A stretch of 64,000 nucleotides of DNA from Rhizobium sp. BK650 (lineage in GTDB: Bacteria > Pseudomonadota > Alphaproteobacteria > Rhizobiales > Rhizobiaceae): assembly GCF_014195325.1 (NCBI RefSeq), contig NZ_JACIBK010000006.1, forward strand, positions 186,001 through 250,000, given 5' to 3'. The translations under genes and the position numbers were made by a program. Under the pieces are notes generated by a model. It searched no databases. It saw only the letters and a program-made list of their open reading frames with translations, and was not told where the DNA came from. Positions 7,186 through 15,265 of this stretch are shown piece by piece. Every line of letters begins with the position of its first letter. The stretch's first letter is position 1.

Positions 7186-7356
7186 TTACCGGATGACACG
7201 GCCGAAGCTTACCGGATCGATGCCAAGTTCCTGCAGGTCACGAGCGCGTGGCTTGCGGCCGCCTTCAACAGCGGCGCTGACGGCATTTGCAGCACTGAGC
7301 GCTGCAAAGGCGCGGCCCAGAAAACCATTATGGATCGACTTTCTAATAGCGGACAT
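7186..7356 (-). CDS. small DUF1127-like protein (56 aa)
   Basis: Begins M-S-A-I-R-K-S-I-H-N and ends G-R-K-P-R-A-R-D-L-Q-E-L-G-I-D-P-V-S-F-G-R-V. The R-x-R-D-L-x-x-L-G-I-D tail is the signature of rhizobial DUF1127 (YjiS-like) small proteins, some of which influence phosphate and carbon regulation and small-RNA turnover. GAGAGGA lies about seven bases before ATG 7356; a longer frame to 7413 has no ribosome binding site. The gene is monocistronic with a terminator at its 3' end. Family membership is inferred from the tail only. Confidence 0.65.
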   Translation of the reverse strand: MSAIRKSIHNGFLGRAFAALSAANAVSAAVEGGRKPRARDLQELGIDPVSFGRVIR

Positions 7357-7631
7357 CTTCTTTTCCTCTCGCTCTTTGGTTGACCCCTTGCAGATGGGAG
7401 AATCTGCATGCACCTACAACGCGCAGGAATTCACCGCAGCTATGCAAAAAGCGCAGAGTTCTTTCGCCGGCAAAAGAAAATAACTTGGCGATATGAGTGA
7501 TTTCTCCTATGAATTCCTATAGTTACAAGGACGTGGATTCCAGATGCCGACAAAAAATGACAAATCGCAAAGAAAAGGCCGGCCATGTTGCCACCGCCAG
7601 CCTGAATTAGGGGTCAGGGTCGTCTTTTGTT

Positions 7632-9149
7632 TTAGTCTTCATTTGCCGCGAGCTGAGAGAGAACCTGGCCGCGGCCACGCAATCTCAGAATAAGCGGAAT
7701 CAGGAAGGCAGCAGCCGCAACGATCAGCAAGCCGCAGGCGATCGGCGACATGACAAGCGTCGTCACGTCACCTTGGCTGATTGATAGCGCACGGCGAAGC
7801 TGTTGCTCGGCCAGCGGCCCGAGGATGAGGCCGACGACGGCAGGCGCAATCGGATAGCCGAAAATCCGCATCATGTAACCGAGCAGGCCGAAGCCAAGCA
7901 GCATGCCGAGCTCGAAGACCGACGGGTTGGCCCCGATGGTGCCGAGGGTGGCAAACAGCAGGATGCCGGCATAAAGCCACGGCTTCGGAACCGTCAGCAG
8001 GCGGACCCAGAGGCCGATCATCGGCAGGTTCAGCACCAGCAGCATCGCATTGGCGATGAGCAGACTGGCGATGAGGCCCCAGACGAGCTGCGGATTGGTC
8101 GCAAAAAGCAGCGGACCCGGCTGCAGGCCATATTGCTGGAAGCCGGCGAGCATGATTGCCGCCGTTGCCGATGTCGGCAGGCCGAGCGTCAGCAACGGCA
8201 CCAGCGTGCCAGCCGCCGAGGCGTTGTTGGCGGCCTCGGGACCGGCAACGCCTTCGATGGCACCATGACCGAATTCCTCGGGGTTCTTCGCCAGGCGTTT
8301 TTCGGTGGCGTAGGAAAGGAAGGTGCCGATTTCGGCACCGCCGGCGGGCATGGCGCCGATCGGAAAGCCGATGATCGTGCCGCGCAGCCAGGGCTTCCAT
8401 GAACGCGCCCAGTCCTGGGCGTTCATCCAGAGCGAGCCCCGCACCGCTTCCACCTTGTCTTCGCCGCGGTTGCCCTGGGCGGCGATGTAGAGCGTCTCGC
8501 CAATCGCGAACATCGCAACGGCAAGCGTCGTCACTTCGATACCGTCGAGCAGGTCCGGAATGCCGAAGGAAAGACGCGCCTGGCCCGTCTGCTGATCGAT
8601 GCCGACCATGGCGAGCGCAAAGCCGATGAAGAGTGAGGTGAGACCGCGCAGCGCCGAATCCCCGAAGGCCGAGGAAACGGTGACGAAGGCAAGCACCATC
8701 AGCGCGAAATATTCGCGAGGACCGAATACGAGCGCCAGCTTGACGATGTAGGGCGCGACGAAGGCAAGGCCGAGCGTCGCGATAAGGCCGGCGACGAAGG
8801 AACCGATGGCCGCTGTCGCCAGTGCCGGTCCACCGCGGCCCGCACGGGCCATCTTGTTGCCCTCGAGCGCGGTGACGATCGAGGAGCTTTCACCCGGCGT
8901 GTTCAGGAGGATCGACGTGGTCGAGCCGCCATACATGCCGCCATAATAAATACCGGCAAACATGATGAGCGAGCCGCCTGGATCGAGCTTGTAAGTGGCA
9001 GGCAGAAGGAGCGCCACGGTAAGCGCCGGGCCGATGCCTGGCAGCACGCCGACGGCGGTACCAAGGGTCACGCCGATGAGGGCGTACAGCAGGTTGATCG
9101 GTTGCGCAGCAACCAGAATGCCCTGCCAGAGGAATTCGAATGTGCTCAT
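7632..9149 (-). CDS. tctA: tripartite tricarboxylate transporter, large permease subunit TctA
   Basis: 505 aa with about 12 membrane segments. Known: TctA is the large channel subunit of the TTT family that, with TctB and the periplasmic TctC, imports citrate-like tricarboxylates or other carboxylates using an ion gradient. Seen: [30 protein letters not shown] and [14 protein letters not shown], the conserved TctA blocks, with [10 protein letters not shown] in the second half repeat. It is last in the minus-strand order tctC-tctB-tctA; the 91-bp gap to tctB holds a hairpin. Confidence 0.93.
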   Translation of the reverse strand: MSTFEFLWQGILVAAQPINLLYALIGVTLGTAVGVLPGIGPALTVALLLPATYKLDPGGSLIMFAGIYYGGMYGGSTTSILLNTPGESSSIVTALEGNKMARAGRGGPALATAAIGSFVAGLIATLGLAFVAPYIVKLALVFGPREYFALMVLAFVTVSSAFGDSALRGLTSLFIGFALAMVGIDQQTGQARLSFGIPDLLDGIEVTTLAVAMFAIGETLYIAAQGNRGEDKVEAVRGSLWMNAQDWARSWKPWLRGTIIGFPIGAMPAGGAEIGTFLSYATEKRLAKNPEEFGHGAIEGVAGPEAANNASAAGTLVPLLTLGLPTSATAAIMLAGFQQYGLQPGPLLFATNPQLVWGLIASLLIANAMLLVLNLPMIGLWVRLLTVPKPWLYAGILLFATLGTIGANPSVFELGMLLGFGLLGYMMRIFGYPIAPAVVGLILGPLAEQQLRRALSISQGDVTTLVMSPIACGLLIVAAAAFLIPLILRLRGRGQVLSQLAANED

Positions 9150-9215
9150 GTCTTTGTCCCAAGCGGCGGCTCCTTAGGGGGCACTAGGACCGTCGCGAAA
9201 AAGCATAAAACCGAG

Positions 9216-9239
9216 AGCGCCCCATGCGAGGCGAGCGCT
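9216..9239 (-). promoter_or_regulatory. hairpin in the tctB-tctA gap
   Basis: AGCGC (9216-9220) pairs with GCGCT (9235-9239), with further internal pairing. On the minus strand it is followed by CTCGGTTTTATG. It could act as a partial terminator or a stabilising 3' end between tctB and tctA. Confidence 0.35.
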
Positions 9240-9240
9240 A

Positions 9241-9732
9241 TCAGAAGAACAGATGTTCGAGCGGGCCGGCTGGTAGCACGAGCTGCAGGAGCTGCGAGAA
9301 GATCGCCCATACGATGAAGCTCAGCACGATGCCCAGGGGCAATGAGATCCAGAGCTGGCGCCTGCCGAAACCGCGTGCGGTCAGCGCAAAGAGCACGCCG
9401 GTCGCAATCGAGAAGCCGGCGGTGCGCAAGAGCAGCATCTGGCCGGCAAGGCCTGCGACGACCCAGATGACGGGCGCCACCTCCTGATGCTCACGTTCCG
9501 GAAATTCGCCACGCCAGCTTTCGAATACCGTCCAGATGCCAAGACAGAAGAGGCCGAGGGCGATGGCCTTCGGCACGGTAGACGGGCCGATGCGATCATA
9601 TTGCGCGATCGTCTTCAGATGCGTGGCATCCCAGAATACAACGCCGGCCAAGGCAATGAGGAAAACGGCAATGATCAGCGCCGCCCAATCGGGGCGGCGC
9701 TTCGTTGCCGATGCGTGATCGGCTTCGCTCAT
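9241..9732 (-). CDS. tctB: tripartite tricarboxylate transporter, small permease subunit TctB
   Basis: 163 aa with four hydrophobic segments (about 18-36, 57-73, 90-108, 125-150), matching the TctB family in size and layout. The start at 9732 (M-S-E-A-D-H-A) overlaps the tctC stop by four bases (ATGA), implying translational coupling. The longer frame to 9858 runs inside tctC and is an artefact. It forms the membrane complex with TctA. Confidence 0.88.
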   Translation of the reverse strand: MSEADHASATKRRPDWAALIIAVFLIALAGVVFWDATHLKTIAQYDRIGPSTVPKAIALGLFCLGIWTVFESWRGEFPEREHQEVAPVIWVVAGLAGQMLLLRTAGFSIATGVLFALTARGFGRRQLWISLPLGIVLSFIVWAIFSQLLQLVLPAGPLEHLFF

Positions 9733-10673
9733 TGGACGAGACCGATCTCTTTGAGAATGCCTTCGGTGGCCGAGATATCCTTTTCGAGCTGCGCCTTGAA
9801 GGCGTCGCCTGCGAGGTAGGTGTCGGCCCAGCCCTTGGTCTTCAGGATTTCCTGCCATGCGGCAGACTTGTGCACCTTGTCGAAGTCGGCTGCGATCGAG
9901 GCGACCTCTTCATCGGTCAGGCCGGGAGCGGCAGCGACCATGCGCCAGTTCTGGATGGAAACATCGGTGCCGGCTTCCTTGAGGGTCGGTGCATCGACAC
10001 CGGGGATGCGCGCATCGCTGGAAACGGCAAGCAGGCGAAGCGTACCGGCCTTGACCTGCGATTCGAACTCGCTGTAGCTCGAAATACCGGCTGTGACCTG
10101 GCCACCGAGGATAGCGGCGAGCGCTTCGCCACCGCCCGAGAAGGCAACGTAGTTGATCTTCGTCGGATCGACGCCGGACGCCTTGGCAATCAGGCCGGCA
10201 GTGATGTGGTCCGTGCCGCCCGCAGAACCGCCGCCCCAGGAAACGGCGCCGGGATCGGCCTTCAGCTTGGTAACCAGATCGGCAAGCGTCTTGATGTCGG
10301 ACGAAGCCGGCACGACGATGGCTTCGTACTCACCGGTCAGACGAGCGATCGGGGTGACGTCCTTGAGCGTAACAGCCGATTTGTTCGTCAGCAGAGCGCC
10401 GACCATGACATAGCCGCCGACGATCAAGGCGTTCGGATTGCCGGCGCTCTGGCTGCTGAACTGTGCCAGACCGATAGAGCCACCGGCGCCCGGTACGTTC
10501 TGGACCTGAACGCTCTTGGAGATGCCTTCCTGCTGCAGCACCGTCTGCAGCGAGCGGGCCGTCTGGTCCCAGCCGCCGCCGGGCGCTGCCGGAGCGATGA
10601 TGGTGTAATCGGCCGCATAGGCCGGCAGCGCGATGGCCGCTGCCAGAAGAGTTGCAATGAAAGTGTGCTTCAC
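9729..10673 (-). CDS. tctC: tripartite tricarboxylate transporter substrate-binding protein TctC
   Basis: 314 aa. Signal peptide at residues 1-20 (M-K-H-T-F, A/L-rich core, A-Y-A-A-D). The mature protein has the Bug/TctC fold: Y-T-I-I-A-P-A-A-P-G-G-G-W-D-Q-T-A-R (the substrate carboxylate loop), V-P-G-A-G-G-S-I-G-L, and S-W-G-G-G-S-A-G-G-T-D-H. It delivers a carboxylic acid ligand to TctAB; which acid is not determinable from sequence. Start: GTG at 10673 with GGAGGA six bases upstream. First gene of tctCBA. The upstream 463 bp hold dyad sites that may bind TctD. Confidence 0.92.
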   Translation of the reverse strand: MKHTFIATLLAAAIALPAYAADYTIIAPAAPGGGWDQTARSLQTVLQQEGISKSVQVQNVPGAGGSIGLAQFSSQSAGNPNALIVGGYVMVGALLTNKSAVTLKDVTPIARLTGEYEAIVVPASSDIKTLADLVTKLKADPGAVSWGGGSAGGTDHITAGLIAKASGVDPTKINYVAFSGGGEALAAILGGQVTAGISSYSEFESQVKAGTLRLLAVSSDARIPGVDAPTLKEAGTDVSIQNWRMVAAAPGLTDEEVASIAADFDKVHKSAAWQEILKTKGWADTYLAGDAFKAQLEKDISATEGILKEIGLVQ

Positions 10674-11136
10674 GATGTGTCCTCCATGCTGCGGCTGAGC
10701 GGACCGCCAGTGCTATTTTTGAAATTGGAGAGAGATCACCGATCGGCGGACGCAATGGTCCTGATAGCGAGCGGAACTCCCCCGGATCTTCAACTCTCCG
10801 CCTCCACGGAGAGGAAGTAGCTCAAGCCATCATATGAAGCTGTCATTTAGCTGACATCGGCTGGATATCCAGTGCGGAAAGACACTTTTTTGCCGCAATT
10901 CGGCAGAGCCTGTCCGCCGGTTGCTAAATTGCCTGTACTGAACACGGTCTAAAAGGACTTACCTGGTCTCGCACAGGATGCATAGGATGCAGGGGTTGCA
11001 TAGGTTGTTCCCTCGCGTACGTGAGAGATGTCAGCCACATATATGACAGCTAATGAATCTGACATTTTCTAAAGGGCGTAGGAAAATGCCTATGCATTCT
11101 ATGCGTCCTATGCAGGCAATCACTGGATGCGAGCTT
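10674..11136 (-). promoter_or_regulatory. tctCBA upstream regulatory region
   Basis: 463 bp without a convincing gene. Seen: a dyad GCTGTCAT-TTA-GCTGACAT (10839-10857); a related dyad ATGTCAGC-N7-ATGACAGC (11028-11050), which shares both half-sites with a longer spacer; a third half-site CTGACATT (11059-11066); and a long imperfect inverted repeat, 10980-11004 with 11089-11113, made of GCATAGG-type units. I infer these are binding sites for TctD or a similar regulator. No clean -35/-10 pair stands out. Confidence 0.5.
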
Positions 11137-12201
11137 TTACTGCGTGCGCAGCACTTCATTCCAGTGGGCAATCAGCCGAGCCCTCTTCACCTGATCGAGA
11201 TAGACCATCAAGCCGGGACTGACTGGCACGGGACGCAACTGTGCGCCGAGCAGTTCCTGCAACGTATTGGCGGTGTTTTCACCAGCCACTTCCGGGCTGA
11301 CGGCCGGGATCTGCAGCTCGCGAGCCATGATCGTCTGGCCCTCTTTCGACATGAAGAAGGCGAGGTAGCGCCTTCCGAGTTCCGGCTCGGCCGCAGCCTG
11401 CGGCACAAGGCCGATGCGAGACATCACCACCGTATAGTCCTTCGGCAGCACGATGCCGACATCGGGGTGACGCGAGGCCCAGTCGGCAGCGTATGAGCCA
11501 AGGATATTATAGCCAAGCACGAAGCGCCCATCAGCCACGCGCTCTAGGATTGCCGAACTCGTGGAATAGAGTTTGACGCCTGCAGCCCCCATCGCGCCGA
11601 TCACTGACCAGATGTCGCCGAACTGCTCCTGGTCTCGCGCCATGAAAAGGAAGCCGACGCCGGAACGCTCGATGTCATAGGTGCCGATCCGCCCATGGAC
11701 CTCGTTGCCCTTGCGCTTCAGATAGTCGACGAATTCCGCACGCGAGCTCGGCACCGTTTCATGGATGAAACTCGGCTTGTGATAGACGAAGACCGCGGGT
11801 TCGAAGGTCAGCGCATAGGCCGTGTTGCGCCAGTTTGCCCATTTCGGCCACTGAGCACTCATCGGCAGATTGCTGACTTGCGAATAGCCGTCGTTCGAAA
11901 GCTTCACCTGCAGGTCCATGGCAGAAGAGAAGGCAAAGTCCGCCGTCTTATGGCCGGCATCTGTCTCGCGGACGATTCGATCGTAGATGTCGCCGGTCAG
12001 CATGTCCTCATATTTGACCGCGACGTCCGGATTGGCCTTCTGAAAGCCCTGGATCATCGGCTGCGCAAGCGGTTCGTCGAGCGAAGAATAGACCGTCAGA
12101 ACAGGCGCATCGGCATTGCCCGATTTCGCCGGATAGAAGATCGGCTCTGCCGCTGCAAGACCGGGTGCCAGACACAAAAACAGAATGAAAAGGCTCCTCA
12201 T
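11137..12201 (-). CDS. periplasmic solute-binding protein (ABC-type, iron/phosphoglycerate-like class)
   Basis: 354 aa. Signal peptide at residues 1-17 (M-R-S-L-F-I-L-F-L-C-L-A-P-G-L-A-A-A). The body resembles the extracellular solute-binding class that includes AfuA/FbpA and PgtC: V-L-T-V-Y-S-S-L-D-E, F-Q-K-A-N-P-D-V-A-V, A-D-F-A-F-S-S-A-M-D-L-Q, and G-Y-N-I-L-G-S-Y-A. No ABC permease or ATPase is adjacent. Its place between tctCBA and tctDE suggests a ligand-binding partner of the sensor TctE, comparable to PgtC in phosphoglycerate sensing (inference). The start at 12201 is chosen from the signal peptide; the Shine-Dalgarno is poor. Confidence 0.72.
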   Translation of the reverse strand: MRSLFILFLCLAPGLAAAEPIFYPAKSGNADAPVLTVYSSLDEPLAQPMIQGFQKANPDVAVKYEDMLTGDIYDRIVRETDAGHKTADFAFSSAMDLQVKLSNDGYSQVSNLPMSAQWPKWANWRNTAYALTFEPAVFVYHKPSFIHETVPSSRAEFVDYLKRKGNEVHGRIGTYDIERSGVGFLFMARDQEQFGDIWSVIGAMGAAGVKLYSTSSAILERVADGRFVLGYNILGSYAADWASRHPDVGIVLPKDYTVVMSRIGLVPQAAAEPELGRRYLAFFMSKEGQTIMARELQIPAVSPEVAGENTANTLQELLGAQLRPVPVSPGLMVYLDQVKRARLIAHWNEVLRTQ

Positions 12202-12244
12202 GAAGACAGAATGCCTGAGCAGACAGAGCGAAACAAGCAAAGCA

Positions 12245-12757
12245 TCAGAGCTCGCGCTCGAAGAAGACCAAGATTGGCTTGAGATCGTCAGGAACCGCAT
12301 AATAGGCATCCCGCTCGCGAAAACCTAGCCGACGGTAAAGTTTCTGCGCCGCGATCTGCCGATAGCCGGTGTCGAGCCGCATCATGCCGTAGCCGTCTTC
12401 TTTCGCTCGGGCCAGCGAAGCTTCGCAGAGCGCAAGCGCCGCACCGCTGCCACGTGCCTTCTCAGAGACGAAGAGGCGTTTCATTTCCGAAACGCCGGGC
12501 GCAATCTCATGCTGCATCACACAGCCGACGCTCTCTCCGTCGAGACGCGCAAGAAACATCGCGCCTTGCGGCCTTGCGTGAATGTGGGGCAGCTCCGCGA
12601 GCAATGCCTCGAACTTATCCGGGTTATAGTAAAGCTCGATCTGTTGCCGTTCCGCCGGATAATTCTCGTAGAGCCACTGCCTGAAAGCGCGACTGAGATG
12701 CCGCACAGCATCAATTTCTTCCGGAGTTTCCGCAAGCGCGACTGACAAGTCCCCCAT
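12245..12757 (-). CDS. GNAT-family N-acetyltransferase
   Basis: About 170 aa. The acetyl-CoA site is seen as M-K-R-L-F-V-S-E-K-A-R-G-S-G-A-A-L-A-L (motif A, R-G-x-G-x-A), with motif B near L-D-T-G-Y-R-Q-I-A-A-Q-K-L-Y-R-R-L-G-F. Substrate unknown. Two further in-frame starts exist (ATG 12793, TTG 12802); 12757 (M-G-D-L-S-V) is preferred because similarity-like structure begins there and a G-rich stretch lies upstream, but this is uncertain. It is 43 bases upstream of the binding-protein gene on the same strand and may be cotranscribed. Confidence 0.75.
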   Translation of the reverse strand: MGDLSVALAETPEEIDAVRHLSRAFRQWLYENYPAERQQIELYYNPDKFEALLAELPHIHARPQGAMFLARLDGESVGCVMQHEIAPGVSEMKRLFVSEKARGSGAALALCEASLARAKEDGYGMMRLDTGYRQIAAQKLYRRLGFRERDAYYAVPDDLKPILVFFEREL

Positions 12758-13100
12758 CTGCAAAGCCCCCACGCAGCCTCTGGAGCTTACCATGACGCTC
12801 AATGTCTCGCCATCCTACTGGGGTTTGATATCAATCGACGACGACGGCATGATCGCAGTCTTCGACGCCCGTCGGTCTGGAAGTGATCGACCGTCATGCG
12901 CATGATCGTCACCTATGGCATCAACATTCTCCAGGCAGCCTGATCAATCTTCTTGTGTGAACGGAGCGCCACTCTCCTCGCCGCGAGTCGAGGGGAGTGG
13001 ATACGCCATGGGATCTTCCGTTCACCAAGTCCTAGAATCGCTGTGACAGCCGGTTGCCATCCCTGATAAACTCCCCGAAAAAAATCGAGGGAAACATCCG
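12758..13100. other. intergenic region between acetyltransferase and tctD
   Basis: 343 bp, divergent promoters expected. A 12-bp inverted repeat CCACTCTCCTCG / CGAGGGGAGTGG (12969-12980, 12989-13000) with an 8-base loop has no T tract, so it is more like a protein site or repeat element than a terminator. A 37-codon ORF (12792-12905, plus strand, M-T-L-N-V-S-P) lacks a ribosome binding site and is not called. Confidence 0.5.
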
Positions 13101-13778
13101 TTGCGCATCCTGCTTACCGAAGACAATATCGCGCTGGCCGATGGCCTGTCGGCGATCTTGCGCGGCACGGGTCATGCCGTCGATGTCGTCCATGATGGAG
13201 CTTCGGCCAATGCGGTGATCGCAGCGGAAAATTTCGATCTCGTCATCCTCGATCTGAACCTGCCGGAGATGGATGGGCTCGACGTGCTGCGCGCCATGCG
13301 CGCCCGCGGCAGCCGGGCGGCCGTGCTCGTCCTGACGGCGCGTGGCTCGCCGGAAGAACGTGTGAAGGGACTGGATCTCGGCGCCGACGACTATCTCATC
13401 AAACCCTTCGACATTGCCGAATTCGAGGCGCGCGTCCGCGTGCTTCTGCGCCGCCAGGCAGGCCTGCATTCCTCCGTTGTCAGTTTCGGAGGAATCTCGC
13501 TCGATCTCAATTCCCGTGCCTTTTCAGCCGGCGCCACGCCGCTCGACATTCCCGCCCGTGAGCTCGGCCTGCTCGAAATCCTCTTCATGCGCGCCGGCAA
13601 GGTCGTCGCCAAGGAAGCGATCATACAGTCGCTGACCGCTTTCGACGATGACATATCGGCCAATGCCATCGAGCAATATGTCAGCCGCCTGAGAAAGCGG
13701 CTTTCGCCGCATGGCCTGACGGTCAAGACCGCTCGCGGCATCGGTTATTATCTCGATAAGCTGCCAGAGGCCTCATGA
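13101..13778 (+). CDS. tctD: response regulator TctD (OmpR/PhoB family)
   Basis: 225 aa. Receiver at residues 1-115 with D8, phosphoacceptor D51 in L-D-L-N-L-P-E-M-D-G and K in Y-L-I-K-P-F-D. Winged-helix DNA-binding domain at about 125-220, ending S-R-L-R-K-R-L and V-K-T-A-R-G-I-G-Y-Y-L. Start: TTG at 13101 with GAGGGA eight bases upstream. It overlaps tctE by four bases. Known: TctD/TctE pairs sense tri- or dicarboxylates and switch on tctCBA. The dyads upstream of tctC are its likely targets (inference). Confidence 0.85.
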   Translation: MRILLTEDNIALADGLSAILRGTGHAVDVVHDGASANAVIAAENFDLVILDLNLPEMDGLDVLRAMRARGSRAAVLVLTARGSPEERVKGLDLGADDYLIKPFDIAEFEARVRVLLRRQAGLHSSVVSFGGISLDLNSRAFSAGATPLDIPARELGLLEILFMRAGKVVAKEAIIQSLTAFDDDISANAIEQYVSRLRKRLSPHGLTVKTARGIGYYLDKLPEAS

Positions 13779-15157
13779 CCGCAGCTTACTCGCTCCGGCG
13801 CCGGTTGCTTTTCTGGCTGCTCATCTCCACCGCCGTTATCGGCACGCTGGCGCTTGCCGATACCTGGCGCGAGGCCGTGCAGACCTCCAATATCGTGTCC
13901 GACCGCGTGCTTGCCGGCTCCGCGCTCGCCATCGCCGAACGTGTCGTGGTGGCAGAAGATGGCACGCTTGAGGTCGATATTCCCTATGTCGCTCTGGAAA
14001 TGCTTACCTCGGCAGCGCAAGACCGCGTCTTTTATCGCGTCGACGGCCCGCCCGGAATATTCATAACCGGTTATCAGGCTCTTCCCGTATTGAAGGAAAC
14101 GCAGGGCGATACCGCCGCCTTCGCCGACGACGTCTTTCGTGGCGAGCCGATCCGCATCGCGACCCTGGGACGCTCCGCCTCGACCGGTATCCGCTCCGTG
14201 CCCTTCGTCGTCACAGTCGCCGAAACCACTATTGCCCGCCGTCAGCTGGCGCGGGCGATTCTGGTCCGCTCGGCGCTGCGTCTCGCGCTAATGATTGCCG
14301 GTGCGGCCATCATCGTCTGGATTTCCGTTACGGTGGCGCTGCGGCCGCTCTACAAGCTCGGCGATGCCATCGGCGAGCGCAACCCCGACGACCTGCACCC
14401 GATCGAGCAATCCGCGCCAAGCGAGGTCCAGCCGCTCGTCGATACCGTCAACTCCTTCATGGTGCGGCTGCAATCAGCCCTCGATGCGCTCCGCAATTTC
14501 ACGGGCAATGCCAGCCATCAGCTGCGCACCCCGCTTACCATCATCCGCACGCAGCTTGCCCTCTCCGCCCGCGCCGGTTCTCTGGATGAAGCGCAGCACG
14601 CTGCCCTCAAGGGCGATCAAGCCGTTGCCCATGCCGAGCGCATCCTCGCCCAGCTCCTGCTGATGGCCAAGATCGATGCCGCCGCCGCCAAGGAAGCGCT
14701 GACGGCCTCGGCCATCGATCTCACGGCCATCGCCCAGGAGATCACCGGCGAGCAGATCCCGCGTGCCGCCGAAGCCGGCATCGATCTCGGCTTCGAGGGT
14801 AATGGCCCTGCCATGATCCGCGCCGAACCGCTGCTGATCGGCGAAATGCTGCGCAATCTAGCCGGCAATGCCATCGCCTACGCCGGCCAAGGCGCAGAAG
14901 TGACCGTGCGTATCCTCGAGGATGCCGAGACGGTGCGGTTGGAGGTCGAGGACAACGGCCCGGGCATTCCACCCGAAAAGCTCGAAGCGGTCAGAAAGCG
15001 CTTCTCCCGCGGCAACGAATCCGGTGCGCCCGGCGCCGGCCTCGGCCTGCCGATCGTTGAGGAAATTGCCAATCTTTTCAATGCTAGGCTTGCACTCATC
15101 CCTGCCCGCAGTGGCAGGGGCCTGAAGGCGTCGGTAACGTTCAACAGAGCCGCCTGA
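13775..15157 (+). CDS. tctE: sensor histidine kinase TctE
   Basis: 460 aa. Transmembrane segments at about 10-28 and 168-190 flank a periplasmic 2CSK_N-type sensor domain of about 140 residues. Then HisKA with N-A-S-H-Q-L-R-T-P-L-T (H about 249), and HATPase with N-L-A-G-N-A-I-A-Y (N box), D-N-G-P-G-I-P (G1) and G-A-G-L-G-L-P-I-V (G2). Autophosphorylation and transfer to TctD are expected. ATG 13775 overlaps the tctD stop (ATGA). The binding protein at 11137-12201 could present ligand to its periplasmic domain (inference). The transglutaminase operon begins 108 bases downstream on the same strand. Confidence 0.87.
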   Translation: MTAAYSLRRRLLFWLLISTAVIGTLALADTWREAVQTSNIVSDRVLAGSALAIAERVVVAEDGTLEVDIPYVALEMLTSAAQDRVFYRVDGPPGIFITGYQALPVLKETQGDTAAFADDVFRGEPIRIATLGRSASTGIRSVPFVVTVAETTIARRQLARAILVRSALRLALMIAGAAIIVWISVTVALRPLYKLGDAIGERNPDDLHPIEQSAPSEVQPLVDTVNSFMVRLQSALDALRNFTGNASHQLRTPLTIIRTQLALSARAGSLDEAQHAALKGDQAVAHAERILAQLLLMAKIDAAAAKEALTASAIDLTAIAQEITGEQIPRAAEAGIDLGFEGNGPAMIRAEPLLIGEMLRNLAGNAIAYAGQGAEVTVRILEDAETVRLEVEDNGPGIPPEKLEAVRKRFSRGNESGAPGAGLGLPIVEEIANLFNARLALIPARSGRGLKASVTFNRAA

Positions 15158-15265
15158 ACGCTTTCATCGCGTTAACCTTTCTGCCTTGCATTCTTTCGCT
15201 GCATTGCACACACTGGCTTCGGGAACAGCTAAGCCGATCAACGGCACGCGGACAAAAAGAGCAAT

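Noticed and set aside
9705..10820. 371-codon plus-strand ORF
   Set aside because: Antisense to tctC, whose signal peptide and binding motifs are clear.
12792..12905. 37-codon ORF in the tctD upstream region
   Set aside because: No ribosome binding site and no recognisable family.
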